Origin: Paraburkholderia sejongensis
GTDB taxonomy: Bacteria > Pseudomonadota > Gammaproteobacteria > Burkholderiales > Burkholderiaceae
DNA length: 64,000 nt
Direction: 5' to 3'
NCBI RefSeq assembly: GCF_020880815.1
Contig: NZ_JAJITD010000024.1
Span: 26,896 to 90,895 of the forward strand
The position numbers and the translations under genes were made by a program. The stretch's first letter is position 1. Each line of letters starts with the position of its first letter. This document shows positions 18,261-28,170 of the stretch, one piece after another. The notes beneath the pieces were generated by a model. The model saw nothing but the letters and a program-made list of their open reading frames with translations, ran no database searches and was not told where the DNA came from.

Positions 18261-18896
18261 ATGAACCGTCCCAAACAACTGCTGGTCGCCAACGTCGCGT
18301 GGGCACATGAAACTGCCACGCGCGACCCGGGCTTTTTTCGCGATCTGGAACGTGGGCAGAATCCGCACGTGCTGTGGATCGGCTGCTCGGACAGCCGGGT
18401 GCCCGCCGAAACGATCACCCATTGCGAGCCCGGCGACCTGTTCCTTCATCGCAACATCGCCAATCTGTTCGACCCCGCCGACGACAACTCCGCCAGCGTC
18501 CTCGAATACGCGGTGCGGGTGCTCAAGGTCGGCCACGTGATCGTCTGCGGCCACTATGGCTGCGGCGGCGTGCGCGCGGCGCTGCTGCCGCCGAACCCCG
18601 AGTTGCCGCACGTGAACCGGCGCATCAGGCCGCTGTGCGCGCTCGCGCAAGCGCATCACGCGGAGCTGGCCGGCGAGACCGTCGAATCGAAGCGCGTGGA
18701 CCGGCTCGCCGAGCTGAACGTGCTCGAACAGGTGCGCCAGCTGCGCGCGCACCCGCTGGTGCGCGAAGCCGATCCCGCGCCGCTCGTGCACGGGTGGGTC
18801 TTCAAACTCGACGACGGGCGCCTGAAGGTGCTGACCTCCGGCTACGCCGCCGACGACGCGATGACCTGTACCACCACCGCCCACAGCGCGGGCTAG
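18261..18896 (+). CDS. Beta-class carbonic anhydrase
   Basis: A 211-residue zinc enzyme that interconverts CO2 and bicarbonate. The active-site residues are in order: Cys42, Asp44 and Arg46 in CSDSRVP, then His98 and Cys101 in GHYGCGG. This is a plant/Can-type beta enzyme of normal length. A GGGAG ribosome site lies eight bases before the ATG. The preceding 150 bases are strikingly AT-rich for this genome and probably hold the promoter. A SulP anion transporter begins about 100 bases downstream on the same strand, suggesting joint bicarbonate handling. Confidence 0.95.
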   Translation: MNRPKQLLVANVAWAHETATRDPGFFRDLERGQNPHVLWIGCSDSRVPAETITHCEPGDLFLHRNIANLFDPADDNSASVLEYAVRVLKVGHVIVCGHYGCGGVRAALLPPNPELPHVNRRIRPLCALAQAHHAELAGETVESKRVDRLAELNVLEQVRQLRAHPLVREADPAPLVHGWVFKLDDGRLKVLTSGYAADDAMTCTTTAHSAG

Positions 18897-18999
18897 CGCG
18901 CCGCCGCGCATCGCCCATTCCTGTTCCGTTCGACCCGCGGCGAGCGCCGACAGCGCGATCGTTCGTCGTCCGCCGCCCTACCTCCGGTTCTTCGACACC

Positions 19000-20562
19000 A
19001 TGAACACTGAACGCTTTTTCTCCACGCTCCAGCGCGATCTGCTGGCCGGCACGGTGGTTTTTCTCGTCGCGTTGCCGTTATGTCTCGGCATCGCCCACGC
19101 GTCGGGCGTCGATCCGTTCGCGGGACTCGTGTCCGGCATCATCGGCGGGCTGGTGGTGGCCGCGCTGAGCGGCTCGCGTCTGAGCGTGAGCGGGCCGGCC
19201 GCCGGCCTCGTCGTGATTGTCGTCGACGGCATCGCGCGGCTCGGCAGCTTTTCCGCGTTTCTGCTCGCCGTGCTGCTGTCCGGCGCGCTGCAGTTCGGGT
19301 TCGGCATGCTGAAGGCCGGCCGGCTTGCAGGCTATGTGCCGTCGCCGGTCATCAAGGGGATGCTGGCGGCGATCGGCGTGCTGCTGATCGTCAAGCAGTT
19401 CCCGGCCGCGCTCGGTCTCGGCGACGCCGATGCGGTCGCGCACTCGGCGGCCGCGGTGGCCGTGCCATTCGGTTCAATCTCGCTGATCGCGATCCTGATC
19501 GCGCTGCTGTCGCTCGCGATTCTCGCCGGTTGGGAAACCCGCGCACTGCGCCGCTTCGTGCTGGTGCGGCTGATACCGTCGCCGCTCGCGGTGGTGCTGC
19601 TCGGCATCGGCGCGACGCTGGCGCTGAAGCTCGTCGCGCCGTCGTTCGCGCTGCCCGCCGAAGGTCTGGTCGCGCTGCCGTCGCTCGGCTCGCTGGCCGC
19701 GTTGCAGTCCGCGCTCGAATTCGCGGACTTCGGCCCACGCTTCGCGCAGCTCGCCAATCCCGACATCTGGCGCGTCGCGATCACGCTGGCGATCGTCGCG
19801 AGCCTCGAGACGCTGCTGAGCCTCGAAGCGGTCCAGCAGATCGATCCCGAGCGCCGTCACGCGCCGCCCGATCGCGAGCTCAAGGCGCAGGGCGTCGGCA
19901 ATCTGATCGCGGGCGTGCTCGGCGGCTTGCCGATCACGTCGGTGATCGTGCGCAGTTCCGCCAACGTGTACGCGGGCGGCAAGAGCCGGCTGTCGGCGAT
20001 CGTCCACGGCGTGCTGTTGCTCGTCAGCGTGTTCGCGCTCACCGAAGTGATCAACCTGATCCCGCTCGCCTGCCTCGCCGCGATCCTGATCTTCACCGGC
20101 TTCAAACTCGCGAAGCCGTCTCTGTTCATCGCGGTCGCGCGGCAAGGTTTCGCGCCGTTCGCACCGTTCATCGTGACGCTGGTCGGCGTGCTCGCCACCG
20201 ATCTGCTGATCGGCATCGCGCTCGGCATCCTGTGCAGCGTGCTGCTCGCGCTGTACGCGAACCTGCGCGGCCCGATCGTGCTTGCGCAGCACGGCGATCA
20301 CTATCTGCTGTCGTTCCGCAAGGACGTGTCGTTTCTCGGCAAGGTGTCGTTCAAGCGCTATCTGCAGCAGATTCCCGACGGCGCGACGGTGATCGTCGAT
20401 GCGACCCGCGCCGATTTCGTCGATCACGACGTGCGCGAGCTGCTCGACGATTTCGTCGACGCGGCGCCGCGCCGTGGGATTGCCGTCGAGGTTCGCTATC
20501 AGCCGCGCGCGCAGGCGAACGCGCAGCGCGGCTGGTGGCTGCGCAGGACCGCATCGGAATAA
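19000..20562 (+). CDS. SulP family inorganic anion transporter (likely bicarbonate or sulfate)
   Basis: A 520-residue membrane protein with about ten to twelve helices in the first 420 residues. The SulP hallmarks are VFLVALPLCLGIAHASGVDPFAGLVSGIIGG near the N-terminus and the central LSGSRLSVSGPAAGL block. The last about 90 residues form a divergent STAS-like domain (GATVIVDATRADFVDHDVRELLDDF). SulP proteins move sulfate, bicarbonate and other anions. The adjacent carbonic anhydrase favours bicarbonate, which is inference. It ends at a strong bidirectional terminator. Confidence 0.9.
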   Translation: MNTERFFSTLQRDLLAGTVVFLVALPLCLGIAHASGVDPFAGLVSGIIGGLVVAALSGSRLSVSGPAAGLVVIVVDGIARLGSFSAFLLAVLLSGALQFGFGMLKAGRLAGYVPSPVIKGMLAAIGVLLIVKQFPAALGLGDADAVAHSAAAVAVPFGSISLIAILIALLSLAILAGWETRALRRFVLVRLIPSPLAVVLLGIGATLALKLVAPSFALPAEGLVALPSLGSLAALQSALEFADFGPRFAQLANPDIWRVAITLAIVASLETLLSLEAVQQIDPERRHAPPDRELKAQGVGNLIAGVLGGLPITSVIVRSSANVYAGGKSRLSAIVHGVLLLVSVFALTEVINLIPLACLAAILIFTGFKLAKPSLFIAVARQGFAPFAPFIVTLVGVLATDLLIGIALGILCSVLLALYANLRGPIVLAQHGDHYLLSFRKDVSFLGKVSFKRYLQQIPDGATVIVDATRADFVDHDVRELLDDFVDAAPRRGIAVEVRYQPRAQANAQRGWWLRRTASE

Positions 20563-20579
20563 TCGCCGTCAGTAGCAAC

Positions 20580-20619
20580 AAAAAAGCCCCGCGTCAGAGC
20601 ACTGGCGCGGGGCTTTTTT
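20580..20619. terminator. Bidirectional Rho-independent terminator between SulP gene and leuA
   Basis: GCCCCGCG (20586-20593) and CGCGGGGC (20606-20613) form a perfect 8-base-pair stem. It is flanked by a run of A on the left and T on the right, so it can act in both directions for the converging SulP and leuA transcripts. Confidence 0.9.
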
Positions 20620-20681
20620 ATCGAGCTGGAAACGTCAGCCGACGCGCTGCTCGCGCGCCGCGTTGCGTCATTACACGGGCA

Positions 20682-22229
20682 TCACTCCGAACGCTGCGGA
20701 TTGAGTTTGCCCGCATTCGAATACAGCTTGTTGAGCGCGGAGAAATACGCCTTTGCCGAGGCCGCGACGATATCCGGATCGGTGCCGACGCCATTGACGA
20801 TGCGCCCGCTCTTCGACAGCCGCACGGTCACCTCGCCCTGCGCCTGGGTGCCGGTCGTGATCGCGTTCACCGAGTACAGCAGCAGCTCTGAGCCGCTGCC
20901 CACTTCCGTTTCGATCGCGTTGAGCGTCGCGTCGACCGGGCCGTTGCCGCGCGCCTCGCCGGTAATCTCCTTGCCTTCGACCGAGAACACCACCTTCGCG
21001 TGCGGCTGCTCGCCGGTCTCCGAATGCTGCGCCATCGACAGGAACTTGTAGTGCTCCTTTTCATGCGCTTCCGCCGATTCCTCGTTGACGATCGCGATGA
21101 TGTCTTCGTCGAAGATCTCGGCCTTGCGGTCGGCCAGCTCCTTGAAGCGCGCGAACGCGGCGTTCAGTTCGGCTTCGCTGTCGAGCGCGATGCCCAGTTC
21201 CTGCAGCCGCTGCTTGAACGCGTTGCGGCCCGACAGCTTGCCGAGCACGATCTTGTTCGCGGTCCAGCCCACGTCTTCGGCGCGCATGATTTCGTAGGTG
21301 TCGCGCGCCTTCAGCACGCCGTCCTGGTGGATGCCCGACGCGTGCGCGAACGCGTTCGCGCCGACCACCGCCTTGTTCGGCTGCACGACGAAACCGGTGA
21401 TCTGCGATACGAGCTTCGAGGCCGGCACGATCTGCGTGGTGTCGAGGCCGATGTCGAGGCCGAAATAGTCCTTGCGGGTCTTCACCGCCATCACGATTTC
21501 TTCGAGCGAGGTATTGCCCGCGCGCTCGCCGAGCCCGTTGATCGTGCATTCGACCTGGCGCGCGCCGCCGATCTGCACGCCCGCGAGCGAGTTCGCGACC
21601 GCCATGCCGAGGTCGTTATGGCAGTGCACCGAGAACACCGCCTTGTGCGAGTTCGGGATGCGCTCGCGCAGCGTCTTGACGAGCTGGCCGTACAGTTCCG
21701 GCACGCCGTAACCGACCGTGTCCGCGATGTTGATGGTGGTCGCGCCCTCGGCGATCACCGCCTCCAGCACGCGGCACAGGAAATCCATGTCCGAGCGGCT
21801 GCCGTCTTCCGGAGAAAATTCGACGTCGTCGGTGAACTTGCGCGCGAACCGCACCGCGAGCTTCGCCTGCTCGAACACCTGATCCGGCGTCATGCGCAGC
21901 TTCTTCTCCATATGCAGCGGCGACGTCGCGATGAACGTGTGAATGCGGAACTGGTCGGCCGGCTTGAGCGCGTCGGCGGCGCGCTGGATGTCCTTGTCGT
22001 TCGCGCGGGCGAGCGAGCAGATCCTGCTGTCCTTGACGAGGCCCGCGATCGTCTGGATCGCGTCGAAGTCGCCGTTCGAGCTTGCGGCGAAACCGGCCTC
22101 GATCACGTCGACTTTCATCCGCTCGAGCTGCTTCGCGATGCGAATCTTTTCTTCCTTCGTCATCGATGCGCCGGGCGACTGCTCGCCGTCACGCAAGGTG
22201 GTGTCGAAAATGATGAGTTTGTCGGACAT
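20682..22229 (-). CDS. leuA: 2-isopropylmalate synthase
   Basis: A 515-residue enzyme that condenses 2-oxoisovalerate and acetyl-CoA, the committed step of leucine synthesis. The catalytic start FDTTLRDGEQSPGASM is near residue 8. The metal-binding HCHNDLGMAVANSLAG block is intact. A C-terminal regulatory domain that binds leucine in this family follows (GSGSELLLYSVNAITTG area). The ATG at 22229 is preceded by GAGGAGCCCGAC. The frame is open for 160 more codons upstream, which I regard as chance in GC-rich DNA. It follows the ilv and psd-pssA genes on the same strand but has its own promoter. Confidence 0.97.
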   Translation of the reverse strand: MSDKLIIFDTTLRDGEQSPGASMTKEEKIRIAKQLERMKVDVIEAGFAASSNGDFDAIQTIAGLVKDSRICSLARANDKDIQRAADALKPADQFRIHTFIATSPLHMEKKLRMTPDQVFEQAKLAVRFARKFTDDVEFSPEDGSRSDMDFLCRVLEAVIAEGATTINIADTVGYGVPELYGQLVKTLRERIPNSHKAVFSVHCHNDLGMAVANSLAGVQIGGARQVECTINGLGERAGNTSLEEIVMAVKTRKDYFGLDIGLDTTQIVPASKLVSQITGFVVQPNKAVVGANAFAHASGIHQDGVLKARDTYEIMRAEDVGWTANKIVLGKLSGRNAFKQRLQELGIALDSEAELNAAFARFKELADRKAEIFDEDIIAIVNEESAEAHEKEHYKFLSMAQHSETGEQPHAKVVFSVEGKEITGEARGNGPVDATLNAIETEVGSGSELLLYSVNAITTGTQAQGEVTVRLSKSGRIVNGVGTDPDIVAASAKAYFSALNKLYSNAGKLNPQRSE

Positions 22230-22464
22230 GTCGGGCTCCTCGGGGTCGTTCGGATAGGGGGACGAATATTGGTATTCGAAGATTGGCGCGGCTGCAGGCG
22301 CGGCCGCAGACGCCGCTGCTGGCGACGCAGCGCGAGCGCGACGAGCGCGGCCGGAGCGGCCGGCGGACAGCAGCGCAAAAGCGGGAACGATGCATGATGG
22401 CGCGGCGCAGCGAACGCCCCGGCAGTCAGGCTCGTTCGACCACGCGGACGCACTTGATCCGACG

Positions 22465-22493
22465 ACTATAGCGAGATTCCAGTGGCCATGCAA
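22465..22493 (-). promoter_or_regulatory. Sigma-70 promoter candidate for leuA
   Basis: On the minus strand TTGCAT (22488-22493) and TATAGT (22465-22470) are separated by exactly 17 bases. This predicts a leader of about 225 bases before leuA. No leucine-rich leader peptide or obvious attenuator hairpin with a T tail was seen in that leader. Confidence 0.65.
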
Positions 22494-22565
22494 TGCGCGT
22501 CCGGGCTCTCTGAAAACGCCGTGCGACGCCCATCCGCGGCACCCGAAATCCGCCCTCCAGCAATG

Positions 22566-22594
22566 AAAAACGGCAGCCCGAAGGCTGCCGTTTT
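22566..22594 (-). terminator. Rho-independent terminator of psd-pssA
   Basis: AAAACGGCAGCC and GGCTGCCGTTTT form a perfect 12-base-pair stem closed by a stable TTCG tetraloop on the minus strand, followed by TTTTTC. It lies 45 bases after the pssA stop and upstream of the leuA promoter, so leuA is transcribed separately. Confidence 0.92.
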
Positions 22595-22638
22595 GGGTGC
22601 TACGCGAGCAAGCGCCGCTCAAGCGGTGACCGCAAACC

Positions 22639-23511
22639 TCAGCGGTCGTGCGACATCGAACGCGCCGGGTTGGCTTTGCCGCGCACCGCCTGATACGCCC
22701 AGAACACATAGCCGGACAGGCCGTACAGCACGAACAGGCCGAACAGCATCAGCGGCGGATCGGACGACACCAGCACGAACGCGACCACCACCAGCAGGAT
22801 CACGCCGAACGGCACCCGGTGCCGCACGTCGAGCGCCTTGCCGCTGTAGAACGGCGCGTTCGACACCATCGTCACGCCCGCATAGATGGTCAGCACGAAC
22901 GCGACCCACGGCAGCCAGACGAGCTTGAGCGGCACGCGGTTGTCGGTGGCGAGCCACACGAAGCCGGCGATCAGCGCGGCGGCGGCCGGGCTCGGCATCC
23001 CTTGGAAGAACCGCTTGTCGACTACGCCGATGTTGGTGTTGAAACGCGCGAGCCGCAGCGCCGCGCCCGCGCAGTAGACGAACGCCGCGAGCCAGCCCCA
23101 GCGCCCGAGGTCCTTCAGGATCCACTCGTACATCACGAGCGCGGGCGCGACGCCGAACGACACCATGTCCGACAGGCTGTCGAACTGTTCGCCGAACGCG
23201 CTTTGCGTATGCGTCATTCGCGCGACGCGGCCGTCCATGCCGTCGAGCACCATCGCAACGAAAATTGCAATCGCCGCGATCTCGAAGCGCACGTTCATCG
23301 CCTGCACGACGGCGAAAAATCCGCAGAACAACGCCGCGGTGGTGAACGCGTTCGGCAGCAGATAGATGCCGCGCTTTCTGAGGAACTGCTGGCGCTGCGC
23401 GCGCCGGCTTTCGGCGACCGGCGAGTCCGTCACCACCGGCGGCTTGTTGCGGCGAAACGGCCGCGGCAGCGGACCGCTGCTGCGGGGGCGACGCGGTTTG
23501 AATGCGGCCAT
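22639..23511 (-). CDS. pssA: CDP-diacylglycerol--serine O-phosphatidyltransferase
   Basis: A 290-residue membrane enzyme making phosphatidylserine from CDP-diacylglycerol and serine. The CDP-alcohol phosphotransferase motif DG-x2-AR-x8-G-x3-D-x3-D is present as DGMDGRVARM...GEQFDSLSD near residues 89-114. About eight helices follow a basic N-terminal tail of about 50 residues (rich in Arg/Pro). This is the type II PSS found with a membrane-integrated CDP-AP fold. psd, the next enzyme of the pathway, lies 24 bases upstream in the same operon. Confidence 0.96.
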   Translation of the reverse strand: MAAFKPRRPRSSGPLPRPFRRNKPPVVTDSPVAESRRAQRQQFLRKRGIYLLPNAFTTAALFCGFFAVVQAMNVRFEIAAIAIFVAMVLDGMDGRVARMTHTQSAFGEQFDSLSDMVSFGVAPALVMYEWILKDLGRWGWLAAFVYCAGAALRLARFNTNIGVVDKRFFQGMPSPAAAALIAGFVWLATDNRVPLKLVWLPWVAFVLTIYAGVTMVSNAPFYSGKALDVRHRVPFGVILLVVVAFVLVSSDPPLMLFGLFVLYGLSGYVFWAYQAVRGKANPARSMSHDR

Positions 23512-23535
23512 TCGGACAACCTCCTGTATGCCGCT

Positions 23536-24174
23536 TTACAGCTCGGCGAGGATCGTCGACGACGCCGACACCTTCTCGCCGATCGACACACGCGGACGGC
23601 TGCCGACCGGCAGATACACGTCGACGCGCGAACCGAAGCGGATGAAGCCATAGCGCTGGCCGCGAGTGAGCGGCTCGCCCGCACGCACATAGCACAGAAT
23701 GCGCCGCGCGATCAGACCGGCGATCTGCACCGACGTCACCGTCTGGCCGCCGGCCATCTCGATCACCACCGCATTGCGCTCGTTTTCGGTCGAAGCTTTA
23801 TCCACCGCCGCGTTCAGATACGCGCCCGGGAAGTACTCGACCTTCGAGATCGCGCCGTCGACCGGCGAGCGTTGCGAGTGCACGTTGAACACGTTCATGA
23901 ACACGCTGATCTTCAGCGCTTCGCGATTCGCATACGGATCGTGGGCGGTTTCGACCGCGACGATGCGGCCGTCGGCCGGGCACAGCACCGCGTTGGCCTG
24001 GGTCGGAATCGGCCGGGCCGGGTCGCGGAAGAATTGCACGACGAAGATCAGGAGGAGCCAGAAAATCCACGCAATGCCGAACCCCGCGAACGCGTGAACC
24101 AGTAAGGCAACGACAGCCGCGATGGCGATGAACGGCCAGCCTTCTCGCGCGATGATCGGATGAGGGTAATTCAT
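23536..24174 (-). CDS. psd: Phosphatidylserine decarboxylase proenzyme
   Basis: A 212-residue short-form enzyme that converts phosphatidylserine to phosphatidylethanolamine. The self-cleavage site is the Gly-Ser in RFGSRVDVYLP near residue 183, where the serine becomes the pyruvoyl cofactor. Two N-terminal hydrophobic segments anchor the protein in the membrane. The length matches the group of compact Psd proteins, shorter than the E. coli form of about 320 residues. It is co-transcribed with pssA. Confidence 0.95.
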   Translation of the reverse strand: MNYPHPIIAREGWPFIAIAAVVALLVHAFAGFGIAWIFWLLLIFVVQFFRDPARPIPTQANAVLCPADGRIVAVETAHDPYANREALKISVFMNVFNVHSQRSPVDGAISKVEYFPGAYLNAAVDKASTENERNAVVIEMAGGQTVTSVQIAGLIARRILCYVRAGEPLTRGQRYGFIRFGSRVDVYLPVGSRPRVSIGEKVSASSTILAEL

Positions 24175-24212
24175 GGATTGGCTTCTGTGTTTTTGTAAAA
24201 CCGTAGGATAGC

Positions 24213-24251
24213 AAAAGCCGCCCAGGGTTCAGCACCCTTGGACGGCTTTTT
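24213..24251 (-). terminator. Rho-independent terminator of ilvC
   Basis: A long imperfect stem (AAAAGCCG with CGGCTTTT outside, AGGGT with ACCCT inside, one bulge) ends in T residues on the minus strand. It lies about 55 bases after ilvC and about 40 bases before the psd start. Confidence 0.8.
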
Positions 24252-24307
24252 GACTCATCCGGCCGCCATGCGAACGCACGGCGCCGGATTTCGCGACGTG
24301 AATACGC

Positions 24308-25324
<1,017 letters not shown>

Positions 25325-25432
25325 GTCGGTTCCTTGGCTAAATTCGATGATTCAGAGAAATTCAGGTACTGCGAATGTGGTACTACGGCCGGGCTGCCTG
25401 ATGCCGTGCCGCCCGGCTGTGCGATCGTGACG

Positions 25433-25924
25433 TCAAACCTTCAGAATACGCTCGCCGCGACCGATGCCCGAGCTGCCCGTGCGGACCGTTTCGAGAATCG
25501 CCGTGGAGTCGAGCCCCTCGATGAAGGCGTCGAGCTTGTCGCTCGCCCCCGTCAGTTCGATCGTGTAGGTCTTTTCGGTGACGTCGATGATGCGGCCGCG
25601 GAAAATATCCGACATCCGCTTCATTTCCTCACGTTCCTTGCCGACCGCCCTCACCTTGATCAGCATCAGCTCGCGTTCGATGTGGGCGCCCTCGGTAAGG
25701 TCGACCACTTTCACCACCTCGATCAGGCGGTTCAGATGCTTCGTGATCTGTTCGATCACGTCGTCCGAGCCAATGGAGACGATGGTCATGCGCGACAGCG
25801 AACGGTCTTCGGTCGGAGCCACCGTCAAGGTTTCAATGTTGTAGCCGCGTGCCGAAAACAGACCCACCACGCGCGAGAGCGCGCCCGGTTCGTTTTCCAG
25901 CAGCACAGAAATGATGTGTCTCAT
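25433..25924 (-). CDS. ilvH: Acetolactate synthase small (regulatory) subunit
   Basis: A 163-residue subunit that activates the catalytic subunit and confers valine feedback inhibition. The N-terminal ACT domain is clear (ISVLLENEPGALSRVVGLFSARGYNIETL). The C-terminal regulatory domain follows. It lies 123 bases downstream of the catalytic gene and upstream of ilvC, the standard ilvIHC order. Confidence 0.97.
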   Translation of the reverse strand: MRHIISVLLENEPGALSRVVGLFSARGYNIETLTVAPTEDRSLSRMTIVSIGSDDVIEQITKHLNRLIEVVKVVDLTEGAHIERELMLIKVRAVGKEREEMKRMSDIFRGRIIDVTEKTYTIELTGASDKLDAFIEGLDSTAILETVRTGSSGIGRGERILKV

Positions 25925-26047
25925 GTTTCGCTTCTTCCAGATGTTGTGTCGATGTCTGCGAGCGGCGGGCGCCGCTTCGTCCGCCCCCGCCTTTCGTGAA
26001 GGCGTGCATGACGAAGCCGGCGCCGGGGTTACCCCGGCGCGCCGTCG

Positions 26048-27811
26048 TTATAGATCTTCCGAACCCAGCAGCATCTCGGTGATGCCCTTGCCGGCCTGGA
26101 CCATCGGCCAGACGTTTTCGGTCGGATCGGTCTGGAAGTCGAGAAACACGCAGCGATCTTTCAGGCGCAGCGCTTCCTTCAGCGCCGGCTCGACGTCGGC
26201 GGTGCGCTCGATGCGCATGCCGACATGGCCGTACGCTTCGGCGAGCTTCACGAAGTCGGGCAGCGCATCCATATAGGAATGCGAATAACGCTTGCTGTAT
26301 TCGATCTGCTGCCACTGGCGCACCATGCCCAGATAGCGGTTGTTCAGCGACAGAATCTTGATCGGCAGATCGTACTGCTTGCAGGTCGACAGCTCCTGAA
26401 TGCACATCTGGATCGAGCCTTCGCCGGTGATGCACAGCACGTCGTCGTCCGGGTGAGCCATCTTCGCGCCCATCGCCGCCGGCAGGCCGAAGCCCATCGT
26501 GCCGAGGCCGCCGGAGTTGATCCAGCGACGCGGCTTGTTGAAGCGATAGAACTGCGCGGCCCACATCTGGTGCTGGCCGACGTCGGAGCAGACGAACGCG
26601 TTGCCGTCGGTCAGCTCCCACGCCTTTTCCACCACGTACTGCGGCTTGATGATGTCGCTCTTGCGGTCGAACTTCAGGCAGTCTTTCGAGCGCCAGCCTT
26701 CGATGTCCTTCCACCAGTCGGCGAGCGCCGCGGTGTCCGGGCCATGCTCGGCCGTCTGCAACTGCTCGATCAGCTCCTTCAGCACTTCCTTCACGTCGCC
26801 GACGATCGGAATGTCGACCTTCACGCGCTTGGAAATCGAGGAAGGATCGATGTCGATATGGATGATCTTGCGCGGCCGCGACGCGAAATGGTTCGGATCG
26901 CCGATCACCCGGTCGTCGAAGCGCGCACCGATCGCGATCAGCACGTCGCAGTGCTGCATCGCCATGTTGGCTTCGTAGGTGCCGTGCATGCCGAGCATGC
27001 CGAGGAATTTCTTGTCGCTCGCGCGATAGCCGCCCAGCCCCATCAGCGTGTTGGTGACCGGGTAGCCGAGCAGATCGGCGAACTGGTTCAGCTCACGCGA
27101 CGCATCCGCGAGGATGATGCCGCCGCCGGTATAGATGTACGGGCGCTTGGCCGACAGCAGCAGCGACACCGCCTTGCGGATCTGACCGGAATGGCCCTTG
27201 GTGACAGGGTTATACGAGCGCAGCGACACGCTCTTGACCGGTTCGTACTGGCACGGCGCCTTCGACACGTCCTTCGGAATGTCGATCAGCACCGGGCCGG
27301 GACGGCCGGTACGGGCGATATAGAAAGCTTTCTTGACGGTGGCGGCGAGATCGCGCACGTCCTTCACGAGGAAGTTGTGCTTCACGCAGGGACGCGTGAT
27401 GCCGACCGTGTCGCATTCCTGGAAAGCGTCCTGACCGATCGCGGCCGTCGGCACCTGGCCGCTGATCACGACCATCGGAATCGAATCCATGTACGCGGTC
27501 GCGATGCCGGTCACCGCATTGGTGACGCCGGGGCCGGAGGTGACGAGACACACGCCCACCTTGCCGGTGGAACGCGCATAGGCATCGGCAGCATGCACGG
27601 CGGCCTGTTCGTGGCGCACCAGCACGTGCTGGAATTTGTCCTGCTTATACAGCTCGTCGTAAATGTAGAGTACCGAGCCGCCGGGATAGCCCCAGATGAA
27701 CTCGACGTCTTCGTCGGCCAGTGCTTTCATGAGCACGGTGGCGCCGATAGAGTCTGCTTCGTGTGGGGGGGTCGTATCCGACGTGGAGAATTCCGCGCTG
27801 GGCATATTCAT
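26048..27811 (-). CDS. ilvI: Acetolactate synthase large (catalytic) subunit
   Basis: A 587-residue thiamine-diphosphate enzyme catalysing the first common step of branched-chain amino acid synthesis. Family motifs are in order: the catalytic glutamate in RHEQAAVHAADAYARSTGKVG, the GPGVTNAVTGIATAYMDS block, and the C-terminal TPP/Mg region (ITGEGSIQMCIQELSTCKQY with SLNNRYLGMV). The ATG at 27811 (MNMPSAEFSTSD) is chosen. The open frame extends 37 codons further to a GTG, but without better support. Confidence 0.97.
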   Translation of the reverse strand: MNMPSAEFSTSDTTPPHEADSIGATVLMKALADEDVEFIWGYPGGSVLYIYDELYKQDKFQHVLVRHEQAAVHAADAYARSTGKVGVCLVTSGPGVTNAVTGIATAYMDSIPMVVISGQVPTAAIGQDAFQECDTVGITRPCVKHNFLVKDVRDLAATVKKAFYIARTGRPGPVLIDIPKDVSKAPCQYEPVKSVSLRSYNPVTKGHSGQIRKAVSLLLSAKRPYIYTGGGIILADASRELNQFADLLGYPVTNTLMGLGGYRASDKKFLGMLGMHGTYEANMAMQHCDVLIAIGARFDDRVIGDPNHFASRPRKIIHIDIDPSSISKRVKVDIPIVGDVKEVLKELIEQLQTAEHGPDTAALADWWKDIEGWRSKDCLKFDRKSDIIKPQYVVEKAWELTDGNAFVCSDVGQHQMWAAQFYRFNKPRRWINSGGLGTMGFGLPAAMGAKMAHPDDDVLCITGEGSIQMCIQELSTCKQYDLPIKILSLNNRYLGMVRQWQQIEYSKRYSHSYMDALPDFVKLAEAYGHVGMRIERTADVEPALKEALRLKDRCVFLDFQTDPTENVWPMVQAGKGITEMLLGSEDL

Positions 27812-27959
27812 TGTTTGACCTTTCGAATTTTCGGCAAAAAATTGATCGGGTGCTCTCTGCCGGGCTCGTGACTCGGGTTCAAGCGGCGCGTCCAGTTGAC
27901 AGGTGGGCTTCTTGGGCCGCACCTCAATTGAGACAACTCACTTATGTTGCGAACCAGCG

Positions 27960-27988
27960 ACAATAGCGGGAGACGCGCGCGCGGTCAA
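27960..27988 (-). promoter_or_regulatory. Sigma-70 promoter candidate for ilvI-ilvH-ilvC
   Basis: On the minus strand TTGACC (27983-27988) and TATTGT (27960-27965) are spaced by exactly 17 bases. It would give a leader of about 140 bases before ilvI. The 359-base divergent gap between ilvI and the sigma-factor gene contains no other gene that I can support. No leader peptide rich in Ile, Val or Leu codons was found. Confidence 0.65.
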
Positions 27989-28170
27989 GCAAATATTGCC
28001 TCGTTCTTGCGCAGCGCAATACGAAAACGGGCGCAACTGCCGCAGTCGTCAGGCAAACGCAAGCCAGGACATGTTTCGCCCCCCACCGCGCAAAAGTTTG
28101 TTAGCATCCGCGAGTTTTACGACATTTTTCGACCGATTACGCGCACGCTTGCTGCGCCGACCCCCAACGG

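Noticed and set aside
22230..22709. N-terminal extension of LeuA by 160 residues
   Set aside because: The standard 515-residue enzyme begins at an ATG with a GAGGAG site. The extension crosses a terminator and a promoter.
27812..27922. N-terminal extension of IlvI to a GTG at 27922
   Set aside because: No better ribosome site, and the added residues are unlike the family's N-terminus.
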